A stretch of 64,000 nt of DNA from Muscardinus avellanarius (GCA_963383645.1 OY726564.1:108135540-108199539), one strand, 5' to 3'; positions 55,245 through 64,000 are shown, numbered from the stretch's first letter. Translations and numbers: made by a program. The notes: generated by a model from the letters alone, not told the origin.

Positions 55245-55776
55245 ACTTTCGGGAAGATGGTAACTGAGAAAAATGGCATTTATGAGTCCTACTAATACTC
55301 AGTCTCTATTGCCACAAAATCAGCGCTTTTCATAGCCAGAAAATACTATCAGCAGAGAAATAAAAACTGTAAATACAAGGCACAGAGTAAAAGAAGACTA
55401 GAAGAATAACCAGAGACCAGGAAAGAAACCAGCTGGCATTGAGGCAGTGGACACTGCACCAGCACCATTTTGCCTCATAGCACCAGGTTCCAAAGAGGAA
55501 AGATAAACAAGTAGCTGAAGTGAGAAGCTGCGGATCACTCAGGTGAAATTCAGCAGTTCTTTCAGCGCAAAGAACGTCTAAAAGTCCCAGTGGCCAAGCT
55601 CATCACGCCCTCCAGGGACTCAGAACGGAGCTCAAAACCAGAAAAGAAATACGCCAACCTCATGGCCAAGGGCATGGCAGAGGTGCCATATTGCCAGCAG
55701 CAGCAGTGAGTTCACCACGCCCGTGACAGCTCCAGATCAGTGCACACACAACCGTAAGTGAATTGCGGCCCCTACA
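55245..55776 (+). mobile_element. L1 5'UTR, 5'-complete but internally deleted L1
   Basis: Starts ACTTTCGGGAAGATGG and aligns with the minus-strand L1 5'UTR ending at 979 (shared GCGCTTTTCATAGCCAGAAAA, GCCATATTGCC, GAATTGCGG). It stops near GCGGCC and continues with late ORF1 sequence, so the rest of the 5'UTR and most of ORF1 are deleted. L1 TSD AAAAAACAG at 55236-55244 and 60574-60582. Confidence 0.8.
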
Positions 55777-55778
55777 AG

Positions 55779-55885
55779 CCGGGCGTGGTGGCGCATGCTT
55801 GTAATCCCAGTGATGGGAGGCTGAGACAGGAGGATCTTGCAGGTTCAAAGCCAGCCTCAGCTGGTTTAAGAGACCCTGTTTCCAA
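55779..55885 (+). mobile_element. SINE head (short-head type), 3'-truncated, in L1 ORF1
   Basis: GCCGGGCGTGGTGGCGCATGC to GACCCTGTTTCC, without tail or A-run. AAGCC occurs at both junctions, and the L1 phrase CCTACAA/GCCAGAAG is split by it. Looks like a non-canonical or later-deleted insertion. Confidence 0.7.
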
Positions 55886-56280
55886 GCCAGAAGGGCTTGG
55901 AGTAACATATTCCAAACTCTGAAAGAAAACAACTTCCAGCCAAAAATTTCCTACCCAGCACAACTATCTATCAAATTAAATGGGGAAATAAGAAACTTCC
56001 ATGACAAACAGAACCTGAATGAAATTTTGTCTTCATAACCAGCACTAGAGAAAATACTCAAAGAGATTAGCTACAAAGAAGAAATAGGTAATACATGCCA
56101 GAACCAGAGAAACAAGATTTTCCATCCAGCAGACAACTAAGCAAAGAAGAATAAACAGTATTTCAAACAAAAATAAAATCTTAACACATTAGGAATTAAA
56201 AATTATCTCTCAATAATCACACTGAATGTAAATGGCCTCAACTTGCCAATAAAAAGACTTAAGGTGGAAAAGCAAAGGAA
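55886..56280 (+). pseudogene. L1 ORF1 C-terminus and ORF2 start, decayed
   Basis: Translation gives an ARRAW...TLKENNFQPKISYPAQLS-like stretch, matching the ORF1p C-terminal domain. Then come stops, then a SIITLNVNGLNLPIKR-like stretch, the start of the ORF2p endonuclease domain. Cut short near 56280, where ORF2 jumps about 3 kb ahead. Confidence 0.75.
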
Positions 56281-56923
56281 ACTGTCAAGAACCTCAATCG
56301 AGAGCCAACAGAATGGGAGAAGATTTTTGCCACCTATTCCTCCGATAGAGGACTAATATCTAGAATATACAGAGAACTCAAGAAACTCAACACTAAAGAA
56401 ACAAACCATCCAATAAAAAAATGGGCAAGCAAACTAGATAGACACTGCACGAAAGAAGAAATTCAAATGGCCAATAAATGCATGAAAAATGCTCAACATC
56501 ACTGGCAATCAGAGAGATGCAAATCAAAACTACCCTGAGATTTCACCTAACTCCAACTAGAATGGCCATCATTCAAAACACAAACAACAACAGATGCTGG
56601 CGAGGATGTGGAGAAGTGGGAACTCTAAGACATTGTTGGTGGGATTGCAAATTAGTGCAACCACTTTGGAAAACTGTATGGAGAATCCTCAGAAGAATGG
56701 GAACAAACCTACCATTTGATCCAGCAATACCACTCCTGGGTATCTACCCAAAAGAAAAGAAACCAAACTACCAAACTAATGCATATGTATGTTCATAGCT
56801 GCACAATTCACCATAGCCAAACTATGGAACCAGCCAAGGTGTCCATCAACCGATGAATGGATTACAAAACTGTGGGATAAGTACACAATGGAATTTTACT
56901 CAGCCATTAAAAAAACTCAATTA
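56281..56923 (+). pseudogene. L1 ORF2 C-terminal part, frameshifted
   Basis: Contains a [18 protein letters not shown] stretch, then after a one-base loss in an A run near 56485 the phrases [30 protein letters not shown] and [18 protein letters not shown]. A second shift near 56795 leads to [15 protein letters not shown] and MEFYSAIKK. This is the Cys-containing C-terminal region of ORF2p. Not functional; interrupted at 56923. Confidence 0.9.
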
Positions 56924-56924
56924 T

Positions 56925-57401
56925 GGGGGTCGCGGGCTGGGCACGCCAGATGGGGCCCAGGTCGCGGGACTCTGGGCCCCAGGCAGAACTGCGAGTAGCA
57001 CGCCAGACCCCTGGAGAAACCAGGCCCAGTAAGACGCTGGGTTCTGGGCAGGGGTCGCGCGCAGCACACAAAAGCTGGGTCCCGGGTCGCGGGACCCTGG
57101 GCCCCGGCCGAACTGCGCATAGCACGCCAGACCCCTGGAGAAACCAGGCCCAGTAAGACGCTGGGTTCTGGGCGGGGGTCGCGGGCGGGGCACGCCAGAT
57201 GGGGCCCGGGTCGCGGGACTCTGGGCCCCTGCCGAACTGTGCGTAGCATGCCAGACCCCTGGAGAAACCAGACCCAGTAAGACGCTGGGTTCTGGGCGGG
57301 GGTCGAGCACAGGGCAAGCCAGCTGGGGCCCGGATCGCGGGACTCTGGGTCCCGGCCGAAATGCGAGTAGCTCGCCAGACCCCTGGAGAAACCGGGCCCA
57401 G
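56925..57401 (+). repeat. 5' monomer array of the composite element
   Basis: Units start GGGGTCG at 56926, 57051, 57175 and 57299 (periods 125, 124, 124). The last is incomplete. Each contains CGCCAGACCCCTGGAGAAACC and a CGCGGGACYCTGGGCCCC-like block. CpG-rich. By position it may act as a promoter, like mouse L1 monomers. Minus-strand frames through it are repeat artefacts. Confidence 0.9.
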
Positions 57402-57880
57402 AACAGAAAAAGATAAAGAAAAATATCGGAGAGGTGGTAAGAAAGCCGTTATGGATGCCAGGACACTGGAGATGCAGACAAAACTTATCTAAATGCACTG
57501 GAACTTATGGAAAAATTCGCTGTGAAAGAGGACTGCTACTTCTCTATATTGTTAAGAATCTCAGACATCACATATAAGGAGAGAGTTTAGCGGAGACCAA
57601 GGAGAAATGCGGTGTTGAAAGAGTTCTTCGCGATGGTGGTGGAGTCTTGTATTCAGGAGAAGCAGAAACCGGATCTTACCAACTTTATTTTTTTGGAGAA
57701 ATTACACCAAATGTCGAATGCTACCATCACACATGCTTAGGAACACTGGACAACATTCAGAGTGGAAAAAGAGCCTGGGAAGGATTTGAAACGGTGGAGG
57801 CAGTGGCAATGCCAGTGGCCAATATTCGGGGGAGGAAGAGATCTGATACATTACAACTGGAACGTTTGAAATAATAACCA
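57402..57880 (+). other. Unique segment with a 98-codon open frame
   Basis: A frame is open from the TAA near 57578 to the TAA ending at 57874 (includes GEAETGSYQLYFFGEITPNV). It has no ATG at its start; the first ATG lies late in the frame. A second frame just upstream reads KCTGTYGKIRCERGLLLLYI. I do not recognise either. Such a segment could be a captured host exon, as in other composite retroposons. Confidence 0.6.
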
Positions 57881-59720
57881 CAGAGACAGTGATCGGAACC
57901 TGCTGAGGGGTTAGGCGGGCGCCGGGGCCAGTGGCCGACATCGGAGCTTGCTGTGAGGCAAGGCCACTACTGAGGCCTCCGTGGCCGGGATTGGAACCTG
58001 CAGAGGGGTTAGACCGATGCTGGGGCCAGCGAGGCCGGCATTGGAGCCTGCCATGATGCAAGGCTTGTGCTAGGGCCTCCGAGGTCGGGTCCGGAACTTG
58101 CTGAGGGGTTAGGCCGGTGCTGGGGTCAGCGAGGCCGGCATCGGAGCCTGCCGTGAGGCAAGGCCAGTGTTGGGGCCCCCGAGGACGGGACGGGAGACTG
58201 CTGAGGGGTTAGGCCGGTGCTGGGGCCAGCGAGGCTGGCATCAGAGCCTGCCATGAGGCAAGGCCGGTACTTGGGCCTCCGAGGTCAGGATAAGAGCCTG
58301 CCGAGGGGTTAGGCCGGTGCTGGGGCCAGCGAGGCCGGCATTGGAGCCTGCCGTGAGGCAAGGCCGGTACTGGGGCCTCCGAGGCCAGGATAAGAGCTTG
58401 CCGAGGGGTTAGGCCGGTGCTGGGGCCAACGAGGCCGGCTGCGGAGCCTGCCGTGAGGCATGACCAGTGCTGGGGCCTCCGAGGCCGGGATCGGAGCATG
58501 CCGAGGGGTTAGGCCCGTGCTGAGGCCAGCGAGGCCGGCATCGGAGCCTGCCGTGAGGCAAGGCCAGTACTGGGGCCTCCGAGGCCGGGATCGGAGCCTG
58601 CTGAGGGGTTAGGCCGGTGCTGGGGCCAGCGAGGCCGGCATCGAAGCCTGCCTTGAGGCATGACCAGTGCTGGGGCCTCCGAGGCCGGGATCGGAGCCTG
58701 CCGAGGGGTTAGGCCGGTGCTGGGGCCAGCGAGGCCGGCATTGGAGCCTGCCGTGAGGCAAGGCCGGTACTGGGGCCTCTGAGGCCAGGATAAGAGCCTG
58801 CCGAGGGGTTAGGCCAGTGCTGGGGCCAGTGAGGCCGGCATCGGAGCCTGTCTTGAGGCAAGGCCGGTACTGGGGCCTCTAGGCCAGGATAAGAGCCTGC
58901 CGAGGGGTTAGGCCGGTGCTGGGGCCAGCAAGGCCGGCATCGGAGCCTGCCGTGAGGCAAGGCCGGTACTGGGGCCTCCGAGGCCAGGATAAGAGCTTGC
59001 CGAGGGGTTAGGCCGGTGCTGGGGCCAACGAGGCCGGCTGCGGAGCCTGCCGTGAGGCATGACCAGTGCTGGGGCCTCCGAGGCCGGGATCGGAGCATGC
59101 TGAGGGTTTAGGCCGGTGCTGGGGCCAGCGAGGCCGGCATCGGAGCCTGCCTTGAGGCAAGGCCGGTACTGGGGCCTCCGAGGCCAGGATAAGAGCCTGC
59201 CGAGGGGTTAGGCCGGTGCTGGGGCTAGAGAGGCCGGCATCGGAGCCTGCCTTGAGGCATGACCAGTGCTGGGGCCTCCGAGGCCGGGATCGGAGCCTGC
59301 CGAGGGGTTAGGCCGGTGCTGGGGCCAGCGAGGCCGGCATCGGAGCCTGCCTTGAGGCAAGGCCGGTACTGGGGCCTCTGAGGCCAGGATAAGAGCCTGT
59401 CAAGCGGTTAGGCCGGTGCTGGGGCCAGTGAGGCCGGCATCGGAGCCTGTCGTGAGGCATTACCAGTGTTGGGGCCTACGAGGCCGGGATTGGAATCCTA
59501 CCAAGGGGTTAGACCGGTGCAGGGGCCAATGGCCAGCATCGGAGCCTGGCGTGAGGCAAGTTCACTCCTGCGGCCTCCAAGGTCGGGACCAAAGCCAGCT
59601 TAGGGGTTTGACCAGTTCAGGGGCCAGCGAGACCAGAACTGGGTCCTCCCATGAGGCAAGGCTGCTGCTTGAGCCAGCGAGGTCTGGATTAGTCCACTGA
59701 GTAGCCAGGCCACTACTGGG
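57881..59720 (+). repeat. 100-bp VNTR of the composite element
   Basis: GAGGGGTTAG-type marks recur at 57905, 58003, 58103, 58203, 58303, 58403, 58503, 58603, 58703, 58803, 58902, 59002, 59102, 59202, 59302 and 59402, i.e. every 100 bp; flanking units are degenerate. Each unit is itself two diverged 50-bp halves. Open frames at 58209-58499, 58709-59098 and 59416-59700 are artefacts of a period near a multiple of three. Confidence 0.95.
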
Positions 59721-59759
59721 ACCATCAAGAGTGGGATTGGTACTTGCAACACAGCATGC

Positions 59760-60122
59760 ACAGAGAAATATCGCAGAAAATATAAATCAGACGCTTCTCT
59801 TAATCAGCAATAACTAGGAGGAAAAGGGCAACAGGAAGAGATTGAGCTATAGAAAGGGCCCTATAGTGAAGCAACTAATGTGACCAATCAGAGGGTATGT
59901 AATACTAGAGGACGGAGCCTCTTTAAAACGCAGGAGGTACATAAACAAATGTATCAAAGTAAATCACCAAAGAAGTGTGGGATGGAGGGAGGGGGAGGGA
60001 ATGGGACGGGGGCTGGAGGAGGGCTAATTGGATGATGTGTGCTTGTATATCCTCTCAAGTCTTGTACTCCAATGTGATTGATATATGACTACAATGCACC
60101 AATTTTAAAAATAAATTAATTA
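59760..60122 (+). mobile_element. L1 3'-end-derived segment and A tail of the composite
   Basis: AAATCAGACGCTTCTCTTAA, GGGAGGGAATGGGACGGG and ACAATGCACCAATTTTAAAA parallel the host L1's own 3'UTR (AAATCAGATGCTTTTCCTAA, GGGAGGGAATGGGATGGG, AATGCACCAATAAAATTTTA at 60,210-60,535), but with many differences. It comes from a different L1 copy or subfamily. Confidence 0.8.
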
Positions 60123-60123
60123 A

Positions 60124-60573
60124 AAAAAACTCAATTACATCATTTTCAGGGAAATAAATGGAACTGGAGGACATTATGCTAAGCGAGATTAGTCAGTCAC
60201 AAAAAATAAGAAATCAGATGCTTTTCCTAATATGTGAAAGCTAAGGGGAAATGGGTCATTGGAGGAACTCTAGATGAAAAAGGAAATCCTATAGAGGAGC
60301 AAACAAGACAACCTAAAGGAGGGGATGGGAGGAGGTAAGAAGGAAATTCTCTAAAACACACAATGTACTTAAACGTATCGAAGTCAACCACTAAGCCAAG
60401 CAAGGGAAGGAGGGATGGGGAGGGAATGGGATGGGAATTGGATAGGTGCTAAATGGGTGATGTGTACATGTATGTACACACAAGTTTTTTACCCCAATAT
60501 GATGTATGAATAAATGCACCAATAAAATTTTAAAAAATGAAAAATAAAAAATAAAGTAGCTTTAATAAAAATA
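60124..60573 (+). pseudogene. L1 ORF2 end and 3'UTR, resumed
   Basis: Continues the host L1 after the composite insertion: GAAATAAATGGAACTGGAGG, TATGCTAAGCGAGATTAGTCAG, then a polypurine-rich 3'UTR and A-rich end. Confidence 0.85.
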
Positions 60574-60582
60574 AAAAAACAG

Positions 60583-60648
60583 GGCTGGGGTATATCTTGG
60601 AGGTAGAATGCCCCTAGGTTCCATCCCCAGTACCACCAAAAAAAAAAA
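60583..60648 (+). mobile_element. SINE, right (ID-like tail) half
   Basis: GGGCTGGGGTATATCTTGGAGGTAG and an A tail. Partner of the head at 55093. Confidence 0.85.
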
Positions 60649-60839
60649 AAAAAGTAAAAAAAATTTACAAAACCAAATGTTTTTATCAATTATTTATCAG
60701 CTCACAAACTTTAAGATGTCTTTTTTCTCATGAGTGTGGGCTCCGGGTGAGGGCCAGGGAACGGCAGCCATCTTTAAGGGTGCCAGGGCTCGGGTTCTGC
60801 GTACTATTTTCAGGGTCACAAAAACACTGTTTAAAAGTT

Positions 60840-60943
60840 AGGGCTGGACTTAGGTCAATGGTAGAGTACTTACTTAGCAGGTAACATGCCCTGGGCTTGA
60901 TCCCTATAACACACACACGCGCACACACACACACACACACGCA
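60840..60943 (+). mobile_element. ID element with (AC)n tail
   Basis: GGGCTGGACTTAGGTCAATGG...GTACTTACTTAGCAGG, then AC/GC repeats. Confidence 0.75.
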
Positions 60944-60949
60944 TTAAGT

Positions 60950-61268
60950 ACCAGGTATCGTGGCACACATCTGTAATCCCAGTATTTGAAAGGCTGAGGT
61001 AGAAGGATCCCAGGTTTGAGGCCAGCCCCAGCAACTCAGCAAGGTCCTCAGCAATTTAGGGAAACTGTGTTTCAAAATAAAAAAAAGTAGGGCCGGGCGT
61101 GGTGGGCACGCTTGTCATCCCCGCGCTTGGGAGGCGGAGACAGGAGGATCGCGCAGGTTCGAAGCCAGCCGGGCTGGCGTAAGAGACCCTGTTTCAAAAA
61201 TATAAAATAGGTCTGGGAGTGTAGCCCGGAGGTAGAAGGGCTCCCAGGAACCCCAGTACCACCAAAAA

Positions 61269-61311
<43 letters not shown>

Positions 61312-61385
61312 AAATAAAATAAATAGGGCTGGGTGTTTAGCTCAAAGGTAGGATGCCCCTGGGCTCAATCTCCAGTACTGCCCCA
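60950..61385 (+). mobile_element. Nested SINEs: outer split by short-head copy
   Basis: Outer head 60950-61090 and outer tail 61326-61385 are separated by a complete short-head SINE (61092-61268) with an (AAAT)n tail (61269-61325). Confidence 0.85.
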
Positions 61386-61551
61386 AAACAAAACAAGACA
61401 CAAAACAAAAGCTGTAATACTAATATATTCATCCTTTGCTCTTAGGCACATGTGTGTGCAGAGCCTGACCCTGCGCATTCTGTGGTCCTTGAGCTAAGGA
61501 AGGATTCAGAACAGTCGAAGGGGCGGGCAGAGCTTGCCAGGACCAAGCTTG

Positions 61552-61557
61552 CTTCCT

Positions 61558-61625
<68 letters not shown>

Positions 61626-61692
61626 TTGTGTGTGTGTTACTAGGGATGGGCCTGAGGGGCATTCTACCTCTGAGCTGTATCCCCAGTAGGGT
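61552..61692 (-). mobile_element. SINE tail with (CTTT)n, head missing
   Basis: (CTTT)n at 61552-61626, followed only by the reversed ID-like tail (ACTAGGGATGGGCC...CTGTATCCCCAG). The 7SL-like head is absent. Confidence 0.8.
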
Positions 61693-61694
61693 TT

Positions 61695-62085
61695 TATCCT
61701 GTCCCCGGCTAACCTGAAGGAGGGACATTTGCTTTGCGCTAGTGTTCGGCTGTACGAGTCCAAAGGAGAATGCCAGCTCACAAGTAAATATTTGCCATTT
61801 TGACTACTACTTACATTATCTGATGAAAAAAGAGACAAACATTGACCACATCCTTGATTTCATCACTAAGCCAGCCTGCAAGAAAAATAAATCAGCTACT
61901 TGCTACAAGCAAGATGGGACTTAAACATAAAGTTCAAACACATTTTGCTTTTAGAAACAAACATGACTCCAAATCATAAAGATGTGAAAATATTGTTTTG
62001 TGTCCCACGTCCCTCTGTGTCTAAAGTGCACCCATAGCAAAGTCCTCTCAGGAGTCGACGATCTTATGAGTATTAGAAATTCTCT
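61695..62085. other. Unique stretch, no gene recognised
   Basis: Nothing recognised. Confidence 0.5.
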
Positions 62086-62088
62086 GGG

Positions 62089-62212
62089 GAGCCGGGCGTG
62101 ATGGCGCATGGCTGTAATCCCAGGACTTGGGAGGCTGAGACAGGAGGATCGCAGGTTCGAGGACAGCCTCAGCAACCTAGTAAGACCCTATTTCAACATA
62201 AAAAAAAAATAG
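62089..62212 (+). mobile_element. SINE head half, tail missing
   Basis: GAGCCGGGCGTGATGGCGC to CCTATTTCAACATAAAA. The sequence after the A run (GGACCAGCCTCCACAACTTAGTGAG) is a second copy of head-internal sequence, so a small duplication or template switch replaced the tail. Confidence 0.75.
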
Positions 62213-62214
62213 GA

Positions 62215-62634
62215 CCAGCCTCCACAACTTAGTGAGCTCACAGATAGGGGCCGATATGCTAAGTATCTTGCAAGGCCTGGAACGATCCACGCAGAGTGAC
62301 TTGTTCTCTCTGGAAACCCACTGGCATCCACGGAGAACACCAGAAGCTTTACCCAGGAACTGAGCACTGGACTTCGATTCCAATGCAGGGGACCTGCTGT
62401 CTGGGGCAAGGACCTGTGACCTGGGAGCGTGGGCTGTGGCCCTGATCTCGTCTGGGGTTTGGGGATAGAGGGAGCCAATGTGCAGCGAGTGTGGGCTGCT
62501 GCAGGTATATATGAAAAAACAAAACACACACACACGGGGAGAAGAGACAGTGATTCTCTCGTCCGCACTTACTTCAGCCCCTGGCCCTGACTGCACCAAG
62601 GCCTGCCCACAGTCCTGCCGCTGGCGCCTCCCCC
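62215..62634. other. Unique stretch, no gene recognised
   Basis: Minus frames (62177-62680 and others) mostly cover this interval but match nothing I know. Confidence 0.45.
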
Positions 62635-62635
62635 T

Positions 62636-62812
62636 CCCGCTGGGGGTGGAAGCCAGGGCCGTTCTACCCCAGAGCTGCACCCCCAGCCCTTTTTACTTTT
62701 CTCTTTTGAAACAGGTTCTTGCTAAGTTGTGGAGGTTGGTCCCAAACTTGCCATTCTCCCGTCTCGGCCTCCCAAGAGCGGGGATTATAGGTGTGGACCC
62801 CCACACCCAGCT
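62636..62812 (-). mobile_element. SINE
   Basis: Complete minus-strand copy ending CCACACCCAGC. Confidence 0.85.
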
Positions 62813-62814
62813 TG

Positions 62815-63235
62815 CTGCTGGCTTCTGTGACGCCCTGTTGCTTGCAAACAGGAGTCCTAACTCGGGAGAGAGATGGGCTTCTGCGCTGCCCATTCTGCCC
62901 GCAAGTCACCCGACAGTGGGACAGGGACGCCGCTCAGTGCCAGCCGCCATGACAGGCGGGGGCAGGCGGGAGAGACAGAGACGACCTGCTCTGGTGGGTT
63001 GCGCGGGGACTGGCCTGGGTGGCTGATGGCGTAGTTTCCCTGGCGTGGCTTCCATCCCAAAGTTGCTCTCCTTGGATGTCAAAGAGAACACGGGCTGCTG
63101 AGGTGAAGGAGCAGCACTGTCCAGGCAGGTCCTGCTCTTGGCCCCGCCGCACCCATCACCGCCCAGGCCAAGTCCTCGGTCTCTGTGTCTCTGGATGTAG
63201 AGTGCCCTTGGCTTCAGAACGGGCTGTTGTAAATT
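62815..63235. other. Unique stretch, no gene recognised
   Basis: GC-rich. Mirrored short frames on both strands; nothing recognised. Confidence 0.5.
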
Positions 63236-63249
63236 GTAAACCTTGAATT

Positions 63250-63479
63250 AAGCTGGGCGTGGTGGCGCACGCTTATAATCCCAGTAGTTGGGAGGCTGAG
63301 ACAGGAGGATCGCAGGTTTATGGCCAACCTCAGCTACTTAGTGAGGCCCTCGGCAACTTAGTGAGACCCTGTTTCAAAATAAAGAATAAAAAAATCCGGC
63401 TTGGGGGGGGGTATACCTTGGAGGTAGAATGCCCCAGTGTTCAATCCCCAGTACCATAAAAATAAAAATAAAAATAAAA
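63250..63479 (+). mobile_element. SINE with TSD
   Basis: TAAACCTTGAATTA and TAAATCTTGAATTA flank a complete copy with an (AAAAT)n tail. Confidence 0.85.
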
Positions 63480-63495
63480 TAAATCTTGAATTACA

Positions 63496-63600
63496 TCCAG
63501 GTGTGGTATACACACCTGTAATCCCAATTGCATGGGAGGCCGAGGCAGGAGGCCGAGTGTTTGAGGACAGGCTGGGCAACTGTGTCAGAAAACAAAACTA
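63496..63600 (+). mobile_element. Old 7SL-derived monomer (FAM/B1-like)
   Basis: GGGAGGCCGAGGCAGGAGG...GAGGACAGGCTGGGCAAC, Alu/B1-like, without ID tail. Confidence 0.65.
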
Positions 63601-63657
63601 AACAAGCCCCAAAAGCAACATGAAAATCTTGTGAAATTCCCCTCTGGCCAATAGGGA

Positions 63658-63705
<48 letters not shown>

Positions 63706-63898
63706 ACACTGGGGATTGAGCCCAGGCCTTCGACCACAGAGCCACACTGCTGAGCCCTTTTTCATTTATTATTTTGCAACAGGGTCTCGCTAGGTTGCTG
63801 AGAGTCCGCTGCATCGCTGAGGCCGTCCTCAAATCTGCAGTCCTCCTGTCTCAGCCTCTCGAGTAATGGATTACAGGTGTGCACCACCATGCCTGGCG
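63658..63898 (-). mobile_element. SINE with (TG)n tail
   Basis: (TG)n at 63658-63703, then a complete minus-strand SINE ending CACCATGCCTGGC. Confidence 0.85.
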
Positions 63899-63924
63899 GC
63901 AATCATTTATTTTTATTTTATTTT

Positions 63925-63986
63925 ATTAAACGGGGAGCCTTGTGCATACTAGGCAAATGTTCTGCCACTGAGCTCCACGGTGATCT
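63925..63986 (-). mobile_element. ID element, reversed
   Basis: GAGCCTTGTGCATACTAGGC...CTGCCACTGAGCTCCAC is the reverse complement of an ID element's internal promoter region. Confidence 0.65.
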
Positions 63987-64000
63987 AAAAACAGCCACTT

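Larger units (their letters stand above)
56924..60122 (+). mobile_element. SVA-like composite retrotransposon (VNTR, L1-type 3' end)
   Basis: Inserted in the L1 ORF2 remnant with a perfect 15-bp TSD AAAAAAACTCAATTA (56909-56923 and 60123-60137). The upstream target reads TT/AAAAAAA, the L1 endonuclease consensus. Order: about 124-bp GC-rich monomers x3.8 (56925-57401), unique segment (57402-57880), 100-bp VNTR x18 (57881-59720), L1 3'-end-derived segment (59760-60110), A tail. No reverse transcriptase is present, so it is presumably mobilised by L1. The architecture resembles hominoid SVA, but no SVA, Alu or HERV-K-like sequence was noticed. Confidence 0.85.

Noticed and set aside
56925..57401. 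CpG island of a host gene promoter
   Set aside because: It lies exactly at the 5' boundary of an inserted element, so its GC content is explained by the element.
56907..57498. Long minus-strand frames of 129-193 codons over the 5' monomers
   Set aside because: Three phases are open at once in CpG-rich repeats with a period near a multiple of three, which is an artefact.
58209..59098. Open frames of 96-129 codons in the VNTR (Pro/Ser/Gly/Arg-rich)
   Set aside because: They follow the 100-bp repeat phase and recur 599 bp apart. No start context, and they end where a unit has an indel.
57881..59720. Telomere-like repeats because of GGGGTTAGG
   Set aside because: The motif occurs once per 100-bp unit and is not tandem TTAGGG.
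57881..59720. CRISPR-like array or centromeric satellite
   Set aside because: No unique spacers. The whole array lies within a TSD-bounded retroposon in a mammalian genome.
62177..63026. 167- and 182-codon frames near the right end
   Set aside because: They run through SINE and unique DNA on opposite strands and show no motif. No splice-consistent structure was evident.

Overview
This window reads as repeat-saturated, gene-poor mammalian DNA, intergenic or intronic. The lineage is most likely a sciurid rodent (squirrel, marmot or ground squirrel). The evidence is the dominant SINE: a 7SL-derived B1-like head, an A-rich linker and a tRNA-Ala-derived ID-like tail (B1-dID/MEN type). It occurs about ninety times, alongside free ID elements, sciurid-looking L1s, MIRs and many dinucleotide and tetranucleotide microsatellites. 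I recognise no host protein-coding gene, tRNA gene, rRNA or CRISPR array. Nearly all open frames lie in SINEs (both strands), microsatellites (poly-Ser/Leu, poly-Met, poly-Val/Cys) or minisatellites.

Layout. 1-979 is the 5' end of an L1 on the minus strand (5'UTR plus the first 62 codons of ORF1). 1-36 kb is dense SINE territory with nested insertions, MIR relics, an old L1 cut by a MaLR LTR (14 kb), an inverted duplication (17.3-18.9 kb), a large CAT array (22 kb) and an L1 3' end (26.1-27.6 kb). At 36.5 kb lies a polyadenylated retrocopy of a transcript antisense to L1 5'UTR/ORF1. 37-55 kb is more SINEs, an old L1M-like 3'UTR (38.6-39.15 kb), MIRs and a solo MaLR LTR (45.6-45.95 kb). 61-64 kb returns to SINE clusters.

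The most unusual object is at 56,924-60,122: a 3.2-kb composite retrotransposon with perfect 15-bp target-site duplications. It has a 5' array of about 124-bp GC-rich monomers, about 480 bp of unique sequence with a 98-codon open frame, an 18-copy 100-bp VNTR, a terminal piece of L1 3' end, and an A tail. The layout resembles hominoid SVA elements, but I recognise no sequence in common with SVA. It sits inside an internally deleted L1 (55,245-60,573), which itself sits in the A-rich linker of a SINE whose halves are at 55,093 and 60,583. This gives a three-layer stratigraphy.

Functionally the repeats form one system: L1 is the presumed enzyme source; SINEs, IDs, the antisense-L1 retrocopy and the VNTR composite are non-autonomous users with A tails and TSDs. 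Family names rest on recognition by eye. No database search was possible, and boundaries are good to a few bases where TSDs are given and about 10 bases otherwise.
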